In this document: in pieces, positions 1-6,396 of the stretch | How positions within the stretch are numbered: the first letter of the stretch is position 1 | How the letters are laid out: each line of letters opens with the position of its first letter | DNA from: Proteobacteria bacterium UBA6492 | GTDB lineage: Bacteria; Pseudomonadota; Gammaproteobacteria; UBA6429; Thiohalophilaceae | Direction: 5' to 3' | Assembly (NCBI GenBank): GCA_002436485.1 | Contig: DJMK01000114.1 | Location: 1-6,396, forward strand | Length of the DNA stretch: 6,396 nt | Notes under the pieces: generated by a model | What the model was told of the DNA's origin: nothing | Seen by the model: only the letters and a program-made list of their open reading frames with translations | Databases searched by the model: none | Made by a program: the position numbers and the translations under genes

Positions 1-3000
1 GAAACCATCTTCGATACGCTCAATGCGAAAGCGGCAGTCTTTGCAGTCAAACAAGTGTTCGAGGAGACTGGCAAGCAGGTACCGATCATGATCTCCGGTA
101 CCATCACCGATGAAGCAGGTCGTAACCTGGCAGGACAGAATGTCGAGGCAGTCTACAATTCGTTGCGTCATGCTGAACCGATTTCATTCGGGCTTAACTG
201 TGCGTTTGGTCCGGACAAGATGCGTCCTTACCTCGAAGAGATCGCTACAATTTGTGATACACACGTGTCTGCCTATTCCAATGCCGGTTTACCCAACGAA
301 TTTGGCGAATTTGATCTCGGCGCCGACGAAATGGGCCCTATGATTGGTGAATGGGCAAAAAGCGGGTTTCTGAATATTGTTGGTGGGTGTTGCGGTACAA
401 CACCAGCGCACATCAGGGCAATAGCTGATGCTGTCAGCAAGTATCCACCGCGCAAGATCAAGCCTCGTGATTATACGACACGCCTGAGTGGTATGGAGGC
501 GTGCAATATCACTAAAGATTCATTGTTTGTGAATGTCGGTGAACGTACTAACGTAACCGGCTCGGCAAAATTCAAGCGGCTCATCCTGGACGAGAATTAT
601 GACGAAGCATTGAGTGTTGCGCGTGACCAGGTAGAAAACGGCGCACAGATAATTGATGTCAACATGGATGAAGGCATGCTGGATGGTGTGCATGCCATGA
701 AAACATTTTTAAACCTGATTGCCAGTGAACCGGACATCGCGCGGGTGCCGGTCATGATCGATTCATCCAAATGGGAAATACTTGAAGCAGGTTTGAAATG
801 TATTGCAGGCAAAGGAATCGTCAACTCGATTTCACTCAAAGAAGGTGAAGAAAAATTCCTGGAGCAAGCCAGGTTGTGCCGGCGCTATGGTGCCGCGGTC
901 ATCGTGATGGCATTTGATGAAACGGGCCAGGCGGACACCAGGCAACGCAAGACCGAGATCTGTGAACGTGCGTATAAGTTGTTAACTGAGAAAGTCGGTT
1001 TTCCACCCGAAGATATTATCTTTGATCCAAATATCTTTGCGGTCGCTACCGGTATTGAAGAGCACAATAACTATGGTGTTGACTTCATCGAGGCTACTGG
1101 GTGGATTAAACAGAACTTGCCGCACGCACTGATTAGTGGCGGCGTCAGTAATGTGTCGTTTTCATTTCGTGGTAACAATCCGGTGCGCGAAGCAATTCAT
1201 GCCGTGTTCCTGTATTACGCGATTAAGCAAGGCATGGACATGGGTATTGTCAATGCCGGTCAGCTTGCTGTGTATGATGATTTGCCTGATGAATTACGCG
1301 ATGCAGTCGAGGACGTGGTACTGAATCGTCGTGACGATTCCACCGAGCGTCTACTTGCAATCGCAGATAAATATAAAGGAGTGGCGCACGCTGAGAAAAA
1401 GGAAGATCTCGAATGGCGTAGCTGGGATGTGGCCAGGCGTCTTGAACATGCGCTGGTAAAAGGTATCGATGCCTATGTTGAAGAAGATACCGAAGAAGCG
1501 CGTCAACAATTTGATCGTCCCATTCAGGTGATTGAAGGCCCTTTGATGGATGGTATGAACGTGGTCGGTGACTTGTTTGGTGACGGCAAGATGTTTTTAC
1601 CACAGGTCGTGAAATCAGCACGTGTGATGAAAAAAGCAGTGGCCTATCTTATACCGTACATTGAAGCGGAAAAATCAGAAGGTGCGCGTAGCAACGGTAG
1701 AATCCTCATGGCGACAGTTAAAGGCGATGTGCATGACATTGGAAAGAACATCGTTGGTGTTGTGTTGCAATGTAATAACTTTGAAGTCATTGACATTGGT
1801 GTGATGGTGCCGGCCAATAAGATCATTGAAACAGCGAAACAAGAAAATGTCGATATCGTTGGCCTGTCCGGTTTGATTACCCCGTCTCTGGATGAAATGG
1901 TGCACATGGCGAAAGAAATGGAGCGCAATGGCTTTGATGTTCCATTGTTAATCGGTGGTGCAACGACTTCGAAAGCGCATACGGCTGTAAAAATCGAGAA
2001 GAACTATAATGGACCTACCGTTTGGGTTAAAGATGCTTCACGTGCGGTCGGTGTGGCGCAAAATCTGATCGGTGAATCAAGCAAGGACAAGTTTGTGGCC
2101 GAATTGCGTGCCGAATATGAAAAAGTACGCGAAGCTCATGCTGGCCGGCGTGCACAAACCAAGTGGGTATCACTTGAGGCTGCGCGTGCCAATAAGCTCA
2201 AACTTGACTGGGAAAACTATTCTCCACCCATGCCCAGGCAACTGGGCATCCAGGTATTTGATAACATGCCGCTGGAGTTTCTGGTGCCCTATATCGACTG
2301 GACACCTTTCTTTCATGCCTGGGAGATCAAGGCAAGCTATCCCAAAGTGTTTGATGACCCAGAAAAAGGCCAAGTCGCTAAACAGTTGTTCGATGATGCC
2401 CAGCAAATGCTGTCCGATATTATCGATGGCCACTGGTTCAAGGCCCGGGCCGTCATAGGACTGTTTCCGGCGAACCAGGTCAATGAAGATGACATTGAGC
2501 TGGATAACAATGGTAAAAAGGTTATTCTGCATCACTTACGCCAGCAAACAGAGCGGCCACCGGGTAAACCAAATCGCTGCATCAGTGATTTCGTCGCACC
2601 AAAAGATTCAGGTAAGCAGGATTACGTCGGTGCGTTCGTAGTTACCATCCATGGTGCCGATGAAAAGGCCAGGGAATTTGATGAGCGCCATGATGTTGAC
2701 CATTCCATCATGGTCAAGGCACTGGCGGATCGACTGGCGGAAGCCTTTGCGGAACACTTACATGATCGGATTCGCCATCTAAACTGGGGTTACGAGCACG
2801 GCAACTGGACGCCATGCCGCGGTATTGATGACAAGTCATTTAGCAATGATGAACTGGTTAGAGAAAAATACCAGGGTATTCGTCCGGCGCCGGGTTATCC
2901 AGCCTGTCCCGATCACACTGAGAAACCACTTTTGTGGCAGTTACTCGATGCCGAGCAAAACACGGGTGCCAGCCTGACGGAATCCAATGCCATGTGGCCA

Positions 3001-3165
3001 GCGGCTTCGGTGAGTGGCTGGTACTTTAGTCATCCTGATTCCTCGTACTTTGGGGTCGGCAAGATCAACCGTGACCAGGTCGAAGATTATGCCCGGCGCA
3101 AAGGTATGAGCGTGCAGGAGATCGAGCGCTGGCTGGCACCGAACCTCGGGTACGAACCTGAATAG
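1..3165 (+). CDS. metH: Cobalamin-dependent methionine synthase MetH, 5' end outside the window
   Basis: This cytoplasmic enzyme transfers a methyl group from 5-methyltetrahydrofolate via cobalamin to homocysteine, giving methionine. The reading frame is open from base 1, so the gene starts outside the window; the GTG at 55 is only an internal valine codon. The window holds 1054 codons. Compared with the 1227-residue E. coli enzyme, about 180 N-terminal residues are missing. Domains by window codon: end of the homocysteine-binding barrel with the three zinc cysteines (codons 67, 130, 131; NC and GGCC motifs); pterin-binding domain (about 173-430, starting at [17 protein letters not shown]); cobalamin cap helices (about 475-550); B12-binding domain with DVHDIGKN, whose His (codon 578) is the lower cobalt ligand; AdoMet-dependent reactivation domain (about 720-1054) with YIDWTPFF and [10 protein letters not shown] (Arg 961, Tyr 966). 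All key residues visible are intact. A 16-residue segment at codons 932-947 replaces about six residues in E. coli. The stop is TAG at 3163. Identification is near certain from remembered family sequence. Confidence 0.98.
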   Translation, partial: ETIFDTLNAKAAVFAVKQVFEETGKQVPIMISGTITDEAGRNLAGQNVEAVYNSLRHAEPISFGLNCAFGPDKMRPYLEEIATICDTHVSAYSNAGLPNEFGEFDLGADEMGPMIGEWAKSGFLNIVGGCCGTTPAHIRAIADAVSKYPPRKIKPRDYTTRLSGMEACNITKDSLFVNVGERTNVTGSAKFKRLILDENYDEALSVARDQVENGAQIIDVNMDEGMLDGVHAMKTFLNLIASEPDIARVPVMIDSSKWEILEAGLKCIAGKGIVNSISLKEGEEKFLEQARLCRRYGAAVIVMAFDETGQADTRQRKTEICERAYKLLTEKVGFPPEDIIFDPNIFAVATGIEEHNNYGVDFIEATGWIKQNLPHALISGGVSNVSFSFRGNNPVREAIHAVFLYYAIKQGMDMGIVNAGQLAVYDDLPDELRDAVEDVVLNRRDDSTERLLAIADKYKGVAHAEKKEDLEWRSWDVARRLEHALVKGIDAYVEEDTEEARQQFDRPIQVIEGPLMDGMNVVGDLFGDGKMFLPQVVKSARVMKKAVAYLIPYIEAEKSEGARSNGRILMATVKGDVHDIGKNIVGVVLQCNNFEVIDIGVMVPANKIIETAKQENVDIVGLSGLITPSLDEMVHMAKEMERNGFDVPLLIGGATTSKAHTAVKIEKNYNGPTVWVKDASRAVGVAQNLIGESSKDKFVAELRAEYEKVREAHAGRRAQTKWVSLEAARANKLKLDWENYSPPMPRQLGIQVFDNMPLEFLVPYIDWTPFFHAWEIKASYPKVFDDPEKGQVAKQLFDDAQQMLSDIIDGHWFKARAVIGLFPANQVNEDDIELDNNGKKVILHHLRQQTERPPGKPNRCISDFVAPKDSGKQDYVGAFVVTIHGADEKAREFDERHDVDHSIMVKALADRLAEAFAEHLHDRIRHLNWGYEHGNWTPCRGIDDKSFSNDELVREKYQGIRPAPGYPACPDHTEKPLLWQLLDAEQNTGASLTESNAMWPAASVSGWYFSHPDSSYFGVGKINRDQVEDYARRKGMSVQEIERWLAPNLGYEPE

Positions 3166-3219
3166 ATAATTTTTGGCACTAGTTGAGGCCGGATAGCATC
3201 ACTTATGTAGAGTGCGTGT

Positions 3220-3249
3220 TTGCGCAAGAATATTAGCATTTGCTAAAAT
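3220..3249 (+). promoter_or_regulatory. Extended -10 sigma70-type promoter for the SLC13 permease gene
   Basis: The -35 candidate is TTGCGC (3220-3225) and the -10 is TAAAAT (3244-3249), separated by 18 bases. TGC directly before the -10 gives an extended -10 element (TGnTAAAAT). Transcription would start near 3256, leaving a leader of about 32 bases before the ATG at 3288. It lies in the gap after metH and faces the permease gene. The -10 is one base off consensus and the -35 is moderate. Its presence suggests the permease is transcribed independently of metH, although read-through is possible because no metH terminator is visible. Confidence 0.6.
3233..3246. promoter_or_regulatory. Palindrome overlapping the -10, possible operator
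   Basis: TTAGCA (3233-3238), two bases TT, then TGCTAA (3241-3246) form a perfect 6+6 inverted repeat covering the end of the promoter spacer and the first half of the -10. A bound dimeric repressor here would block RNA polymerase. A second palindrome, TTGCGCAA (3220-3227), covers the -35. The arms resemble the outer part of a CIRCE element but lack its remaining bases and nine-base spacer, so I do not call it HrcA-controlled. No regulator gene is present in the window, and chance AT-rich symmetry is a real alternative. Confidence 0.3.
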
Positions 3250-3273
3250 ACGCGCCTTTCTCAAACCGTCCCT

Positions 3274-3277
3274 GGAG
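3274..3277 (+). promoter_or_regulatory. Ribosome binding site deciding the permease start
   Basis: GGAG lies ten bases before the ATG at 3288. Nothing comparable precedes the in-frame TTG at 3240, so the shorter product is preferred. Confidence 0.6.
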
Positions 3278-3287
3278 ACCGTGGCCC

Positions 3288-5246
3288 ATGCGCTTGTTAC
3301 CTCGCTTGACGCTTAAGCAACTGATTTCACTCATACTATTCACGCTGTTCACGGTATACCTTGCCAGCGTGGCGCCGGGCATTGAAGTGGCCTGGGTGCT
3401 GGCTATCCTGATGCTGACTGTTTACCTGTTCGCGTTTGAAATCGTGCCGGTGGATGTCGCTGCCATCAGCATTATGGTGATCCTGGGGCTGACCAGTTTG
3501 TTTGCGCCGTTGATGGGCCTTGAAAAAGGGCTGGTTGATGACAGCCATATATTTGATGGGTTTGCCAGTAACGCGGTGATGTCGATCGTGGCCGTGATGA
3601 TTATTGGTGCAGGTCTGGACAAAACCGGCATTATGAGCGAGGTTGCCTCGATCATCATGAAATATGGTGGCTCTACCGAGAAACGCATTATTCCGCTGAT
3701 ATCCGGCACAGTGGGTCTTATCTCAAGTTTTATGCAGAACGTAGGAGCTGCTGCCCTGTTCCTGCCGGTAGTCTCTCGTATTTCATCTCGCACTGGTCTG
3801 CCCATGTCACGCCTGTTAATGCCAATGGGCTTTTGTGCCATTCTGGGTGGCACCATTACCATGGTCGGATCCAGTCCGCTTATTTTGTTAAATGACCTGA
3901 TACTTAACTCCAACCACGCGTTGCCTGCCGACAAGCAAATGGAAACCTTTGACCTGTTTTCCGTGACACCGGTGGGCCTGGCGTTGGTGTTCGCAGGTAT
4001 TCTGTATTTTATTCTGGCGGGCCGTTTTGTATTGCCGGTTAACAAGAACACGCAAACCGAAGGTGGTAATACCATGCAGTACTTCAAGGACACCTATGGT
4101 ATGAAGGCGTTCTATCTATATGAAGTCGTGGTGCAGCAGGATAGCCCGGTGGCGGGTATGAGCGTCGATGAGCTTGAATCTGACCAGACATTGCGTGTTA
4201 TTGCGGTGGAAAAAGGTGATGGCCGACGCATGGGTGCGAACAGTATTGATCGCTCAGTGGGTATCGAGGTCGGTACTGTTCTGGGTGTGTTGAGTAACCC
4301 GGAAATTATCGAACAAGTCGCCGAAGATAAAAAGCTGACTCTCAAACCTACACTGGATGCGTTTGCGGATGCACTTTCCAATATAAAGGCCGGTATTGCC
4401 GAACTGGTTATCTCACCTTCTTCGAACCTGGTAGGAAAATCATCCCGGGATCTCTGGATGCGTAAAAAGTATGGCGCCTCGCTGTTGGCTATTCATCGTG
4501 GCGATGAGATCCTGAATTGCCAGTCAGGCATAGATATTCGCAATGAAAAATTTGAGCCTGGCGATGTACTTGTTGTGCATATTGGCTGGGACGACCTGTC
4601 GAGACTGGAAAAGGACCGGGATTTTGTTGTGGTCACTACTGAATACCCGCACGAAGAATTGCGTCCGCAGAAAGTTGTGCATGCTGCAGTGTTCTTTTTC
4701 ATCACGCTTGCGCTGGTTATTTTTTCTGATCTGAAGTTGTCTGTGGCCCTGTTAACCGGTGCCATTGGAATGATACTGAGTGGTGTACTGAAGATTGATG
4801 AGGCCTATGACTCGATCAGCTGGAGTACAGTTTTTCTGCTCGCGTCGCTGATCCCACTTGGCCTGGCAGTTGAAAAATCGGGTACTGCGGCCTGGATCGC
4901 CGAACATACATTATTGGTGGTCGGTGATATGCCTATCTGGGTAATTCAATTTGCAGTAGCAGTGTTGGCAACACTATTTACCCTGGTGATGTCTAACGTG
5001 GGAGCAACCGTATTGTTGGTGCCGTTAGCAGTAAATATCGCCATCGGTGCCGGTGCTAACCCGGCCGTGTTTGCATTAACGGTCGCTATTGCAACCTCCA
5101 ATTCATTCCTGATACCAACGCACCAGGTAAATGCATTGATTATCGGTCCGGGTAGTTATCGCGTGGCCGACTTTATGAAGGCCGGCGGCATTATGACGAT
5201 CCTGTTTCTGGTTGTATCTGTTGGTATGCTCAATCTCATCTTTTAA
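3288..5246 (+). CDS. SLC13-family (DASS/CitM-like) permease with two central RCK_C domains
   Basis: This is an inner-membrane ion-coupled anion transporter of 652 residues; the substrate is unknown. I chose the ATG at 3288 because GGAG (3274-3277) lies ten bases upstream. A longer in-frame TTG at 3240 would place the start inside the promoter and add a proline/tryptophan-rich head. Numbered from this Met: hydrophobic segments at about 12-28, 34-53, 55-75, 96-110, 135-165, 175-207 and 226-249; two soluble RCK_C/TrkA_C-like domains at about 274-349 and 368-444; then hydrophobic segments from about 462 to the C-terminus. The halves carry matching signature loops, SFMQNVGAAALFLP (147-160) with GGTITMVGSSP, and MSNVGATVLLVP (568-579) with IPTHQVNALIIGPGSYRVADF. 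This is the inverted-repeat fold of the family. Relatives with RCK_C inserts include E. coli YfbS-type and SAC1/SLT-type putative sulfate carriers, so sulfate or another small anion is plausible but inferred. The RCK_C domains may sense a small ligand or regulate gating. A terminator follows 21 bases after the stop. Confidence 0.9.
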   Translation: MRLLPRLTLKQLISLILFTLFTVYLASVAPGIEVAWVLAILMLTVYLFAFEIVPVDVAAISIMVILGLTSLFAPLMGLEKGLVDDSHIFDGFASNAVMSIVAVMIIGAGLDKTGIMSEVASIIMKYGGSTEKRIIPLISGTVGLISSFMQNVGAAALFLPVVSRISSRTGLPMSRLLMPMGFCAILGGTITMVGSSPLILLNDLILNSNHALPADKQMETFDLFSVTPVGLALVFAGILYFILAGRFVLPVNKNTQTEGGNTMQYFKDTYGMKAFYLYEVVVQQDSPVAGMSVDELESDQTLRVIAVEKGDGRRMGANSIDRSVGIEVGTVLGVLSNPEIIEQVAEDKKLTLKPTLDAFADALSNIKAGIAELVISPSSNLVGKSSRDLWMRKKYGASLLAIHRGDEILNCQSGIDIRNEKFEPGDVLVVHIGWDDLSRLEKDRDFVVVTTEYPHEELRPQKVVHAAVFFFITLALVIFSDLKLSVALLTGAIGMILSGVLKIDEAYDSISWSTVFLLASLIPLGLAVEKSGTAAWIAEHTLLVVGDMPIWVIQFAVAVLATLFTLVMSNVGATVLLVPLAVNIAIGAGANPAVFALTVAIATSNSFLIPTHQVNALIIGPGSYRVADFMKAGGIMTILFLVVSVGMLNLIF

Positions 5247-5267
5247 CAGAAACCTAATCATATAGTT

Positions 5268-5296
5268 AAAAAAGCCGGTTCTCACCGGCTTTTTTT
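5268..5296 (+). terminator. Strong intrinsic terminator after the SLC13 permease
   Basis: AAAAAAGCCGGT (5268-5279) pairs perfectly with ACCGGCTTTTTT (5284-5295) across a TCTC loop, and a run of seven T follows the GC-rich core (5290-5296). It begins 21 bases after the permease stop. The A-run on the left arm means the inverted hairpin could also stop minus-strand transcription. It separates the permease transcript from chrA. Confidence 0.93.
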
Positions 5297-5320
5297 ATTT
5301 CTGCCATCAAAAGTTCAAGG

Positions 5321-5326
5321 TATGAT
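5321..5326 (+). promoter_or_regulatory. Possible -10 element for chrA
   Basis: TATGAT is one base off the -10 consensus and lies between the terminator and chrA, where a promoter is expected. Transcription would begin near 5333, about 19 bases before the chrA ATG. There is no good -35: the bases 16-18 upstream fall at the end of the terminator T-run and match poorly. There is no TG extension. Position supports it more than sequence does. Confidence 0.35.
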
Positions 5327-5338
5327 TCAGGAGCGAAG

Positions 5339-5343
5339 GGAGG
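5339..5343 (+). promoter_or_regulatory. Strong ribosome binding site of chrA
   Basis: GGAGG lies eight bases before the ATG at 5352 and fixes that start. An in-frame ATG at 5322 would add ten residues, but it has only AAGG one base upstream and overlaps the candidate -10, so it is less likely. Confidence 0.8.
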
Positions 5344-5351
5344 GAAATAAT

Positions 5352-6396
5352 ATGAATAACAACAAACCTCTGGCTTCAGCAGTAATTAGCCAGTTCGACG
5401 CATTTCTTTACTGGTTGAAACTGGGCTTCATCAGTTTCGGTGGACCAGCCGGTCAAATCAGCATGATGCACCAGGAGCTGGTGGAACGTCGTCGCTGGAT
5501 TTCCGAACATCGTTTTCTACATGCGCTGAATTACACCATGGTCTTACCTGGTCCCGAAGCGCAACAACTTGCAACCTACATCGGTTGGTTGATGCACGGA
5601 ACCTGGGGTGGCATCGTAGCAGGCACGCTGTTCGTGTTGCCATCACTGTTTATCCTGGTTGCCCTGACATGGATTTACCTGTCGTTTGGTAACGTACCCG
5701 TCGTTGAGGGTATTTTTTACGGCATCAAGCCGGCGGTCACTGCAATCGTATTGTTTGCAGCTTACCGAATAGGATCAAAGGCACTCAAGAACAGTGTGCT
5801 ATGGGTAATGGCTGTGCTGGCCTTTGTTGCCATCTTCTGGTTCAAGGTACCGTTTCCTTATATTGTTATCGGTGCCGGCGTCATTGGCTACATAGGCGGC
5901 CACATCGCGCCTGATAAATTCCGCGCTGGCGGCGGCCATGGAGCCAGTAACAAGGACTATGGCCCGGCTATCATCGATGATGACACGCCGCTACCCGATT
6001 ATGTTCGTTTCAAATGGTCGCGTGTTATCGCGTTCACAGTGATTGGTTTATTGATCTGGTTCGTCAGTATGGGAGCGCTGTATCATTATGCTGGTTGGCA
6101 AGGCACAGAAACCCAGATGGGCTGGTTTTTTACCAAGGCGGCACTGGTCACTTTTGGTGGTGCTTATGCAGTGTTACCGTATGTTTACCAGGGCGGGGTC
6201 GAACACTACCAGTGGCTGACTGCAACGCAGATGATAGATGGACTCGCGCTAGGTGAAACAACCCCCGGCCCTCTGATCATGGTAGTGGCCTTCGTGGGTT
6301 TTGTCGGTGGCTGGAGCAAAGAACTGTTTGGCCCGGATATGATCTTTCTTGCTGGCATGTGGGGCGCAACCATCGCCACCTTTTTTACCTTTTTAC
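5352..6396 (+). CDS. chrA: ChrA-type chromate transporter (CHR family, long-chain form), 3' end outside the window
   Basis: This is an inner-membrane transporter of the CHR family, whose characterised members export chromate and confer resistance; sulfate often competes in that family. The frame is open from the ATG at 5352 to the edge: 348 codons plus one base, no stop. Long-chain members usually run to roughly 400-450 residues, so most of the protein is present. Two Chromate_transp domains are visible. The first (about 15-185) carries GFISFGGPAGQI (25-36), the VERRRWISE segment (44-52) and VLPGPEAQQLATYIGW (64-79). The second (about 222 onward) carries FFTKAALVTFGGAYAVLPYV (259-278) and MIDGLALGETTPGPLIMV (294-311). 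A polar linker at about 186-221, rich in Gly and Asp, joins them. Several hydrophobic segments fit a polytopic membrane protein. No chrB or other chromate-resistance gene is visible, and the terminator upstream suggests separate transcription. Family assignment is firm; the physiological substrate here is inferred and may not be chromate. Confidence 0.94.
   Translation, partial: MNNNKPLASAVISQFDAFLYWLKLGFISFGGPAGQISMMHQELVERRRWISEHRFLHALNYTMVLPGPEAQQLATYIGWLMHGTWGGIVAGTLFVLPSLFILVALTWIYLSFGNVPVVEGIFYGIKPAVTAIVLFAAYRIGSKALKNSVLWVMAVLAFVAIFWFKVPFPYIVIGAGVIGYIGGHIAPDKFRAGGGHGASNKDYGPAIIDDDTPLPDYVRFKWSRVIAFTVIGLLIWFVSMGALYHYAGWQGTETQMGWFFTKAALVTFGGAYAVLPYVYQGGVEHYQWLTATQMIDGLALGETTPGPLIMVVAFVGFVGGWSKELFGPDMIFLAGMWGATIATFFTFL

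Noticed and set aside
55..57. GTG as the start of a 1036-residue methionine synthase
   Set aside because: The frame continues upstream to base 1 with MetH-like sequence ([16 protein letters not shown]), so this is an internal valine codon of a gene cut by the window edge.
1250..1621. Minus-strand frame of 123 codons inside metH
   Set aside because: It is antisense to highly conserved MetH sequence with no recognisable protein features.
3166..3215. Terminator for metH, or a second promoter at TTGAGG (3183-3188)
   Set aside because: No GC-rich hairpin with a T-run is present, and TTGAGG has no acceptable -10 at normal spacing.
3240..3242. TTG start giving a 668-residue permease
   Set aside because: It overlaps the promoter spacer, has no ribosome site, and adds a non-family head; the ATG at 3288 has GGAG upstream.
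3233..3246. CIRCE heat-shock element
   Set aside because: Only the outer TTAGCA/TGCTAA bases match; the rest of the nine-base arms and the nine-base spacer are missing.
3422..4093. Minus-strand frame of 223 codons opposite the permease
   Set aside because: It lies wholly antisense to clearly coding membrane segments, shows no recognisable domain, and fits a shadow of codon bias.
6014..6256. Plus-strand 80-codon frame near the right edge
   Set aside because: It is out of frame within the chrA coding sequence, whose conserved FGGAYAVLPY and LGETTPGP motifs occupy the same bases.

Overview
The window reads as a stretch of a gammaproteobacterial chromosome with roughly balanced base composition. 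The best clue is the first gene, whose product matches Escherichia coli MetH as I remember it almost block by block. Three genes lie on the plus strand, and the outer two are cut by the window edges. I see no RNA genes, mobile elements, CRISPR arrays or sizeable repeats, and nothing convincing is encoded on the minus strand.

Layout: (1) 1-3165 is the 3' part of metH, cobalamin-dependent methionine synthase, lacking about the first 180 residues. (2) 3166-3287 is a 122-base gap with a good extended -10 promoter and two small palindromes over its -35 and -10. I see no terminator for metH there. (3) 3288-5246 is a complete SLC13-type membrane permease with two RCK_C (TrkA_C) domains between its membrane halves. 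(4) 5268-5296 is a strong intrinsic terminator. (5) 5352 to the right edge is a long-chain ChrA-type chromate transporter gene, open at its 3' end, with a strong ribosome binding site.

MetH makes methionine from homocysteine in the cytoplasm. The other two genes encode inner-membrane transporters from families that often handle anions: SLC13 (sulfate, di- and tricarboxylates) and CHR (chromate, often with sulfate competition). A sulfur or oxyanion theme is possible, but the sequence does not prove it. The permease has its own promoter and is closed by a terminator before chrA, so the three genes look like neighbouring separate transcription units rather than one operon.

I found no evidence of a previously undescribed system. 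The points most worth checking are the altered ion/substrate-site motifs of the permease, the palindromes in its promoter, and a short insertion in the MetH activation domain.
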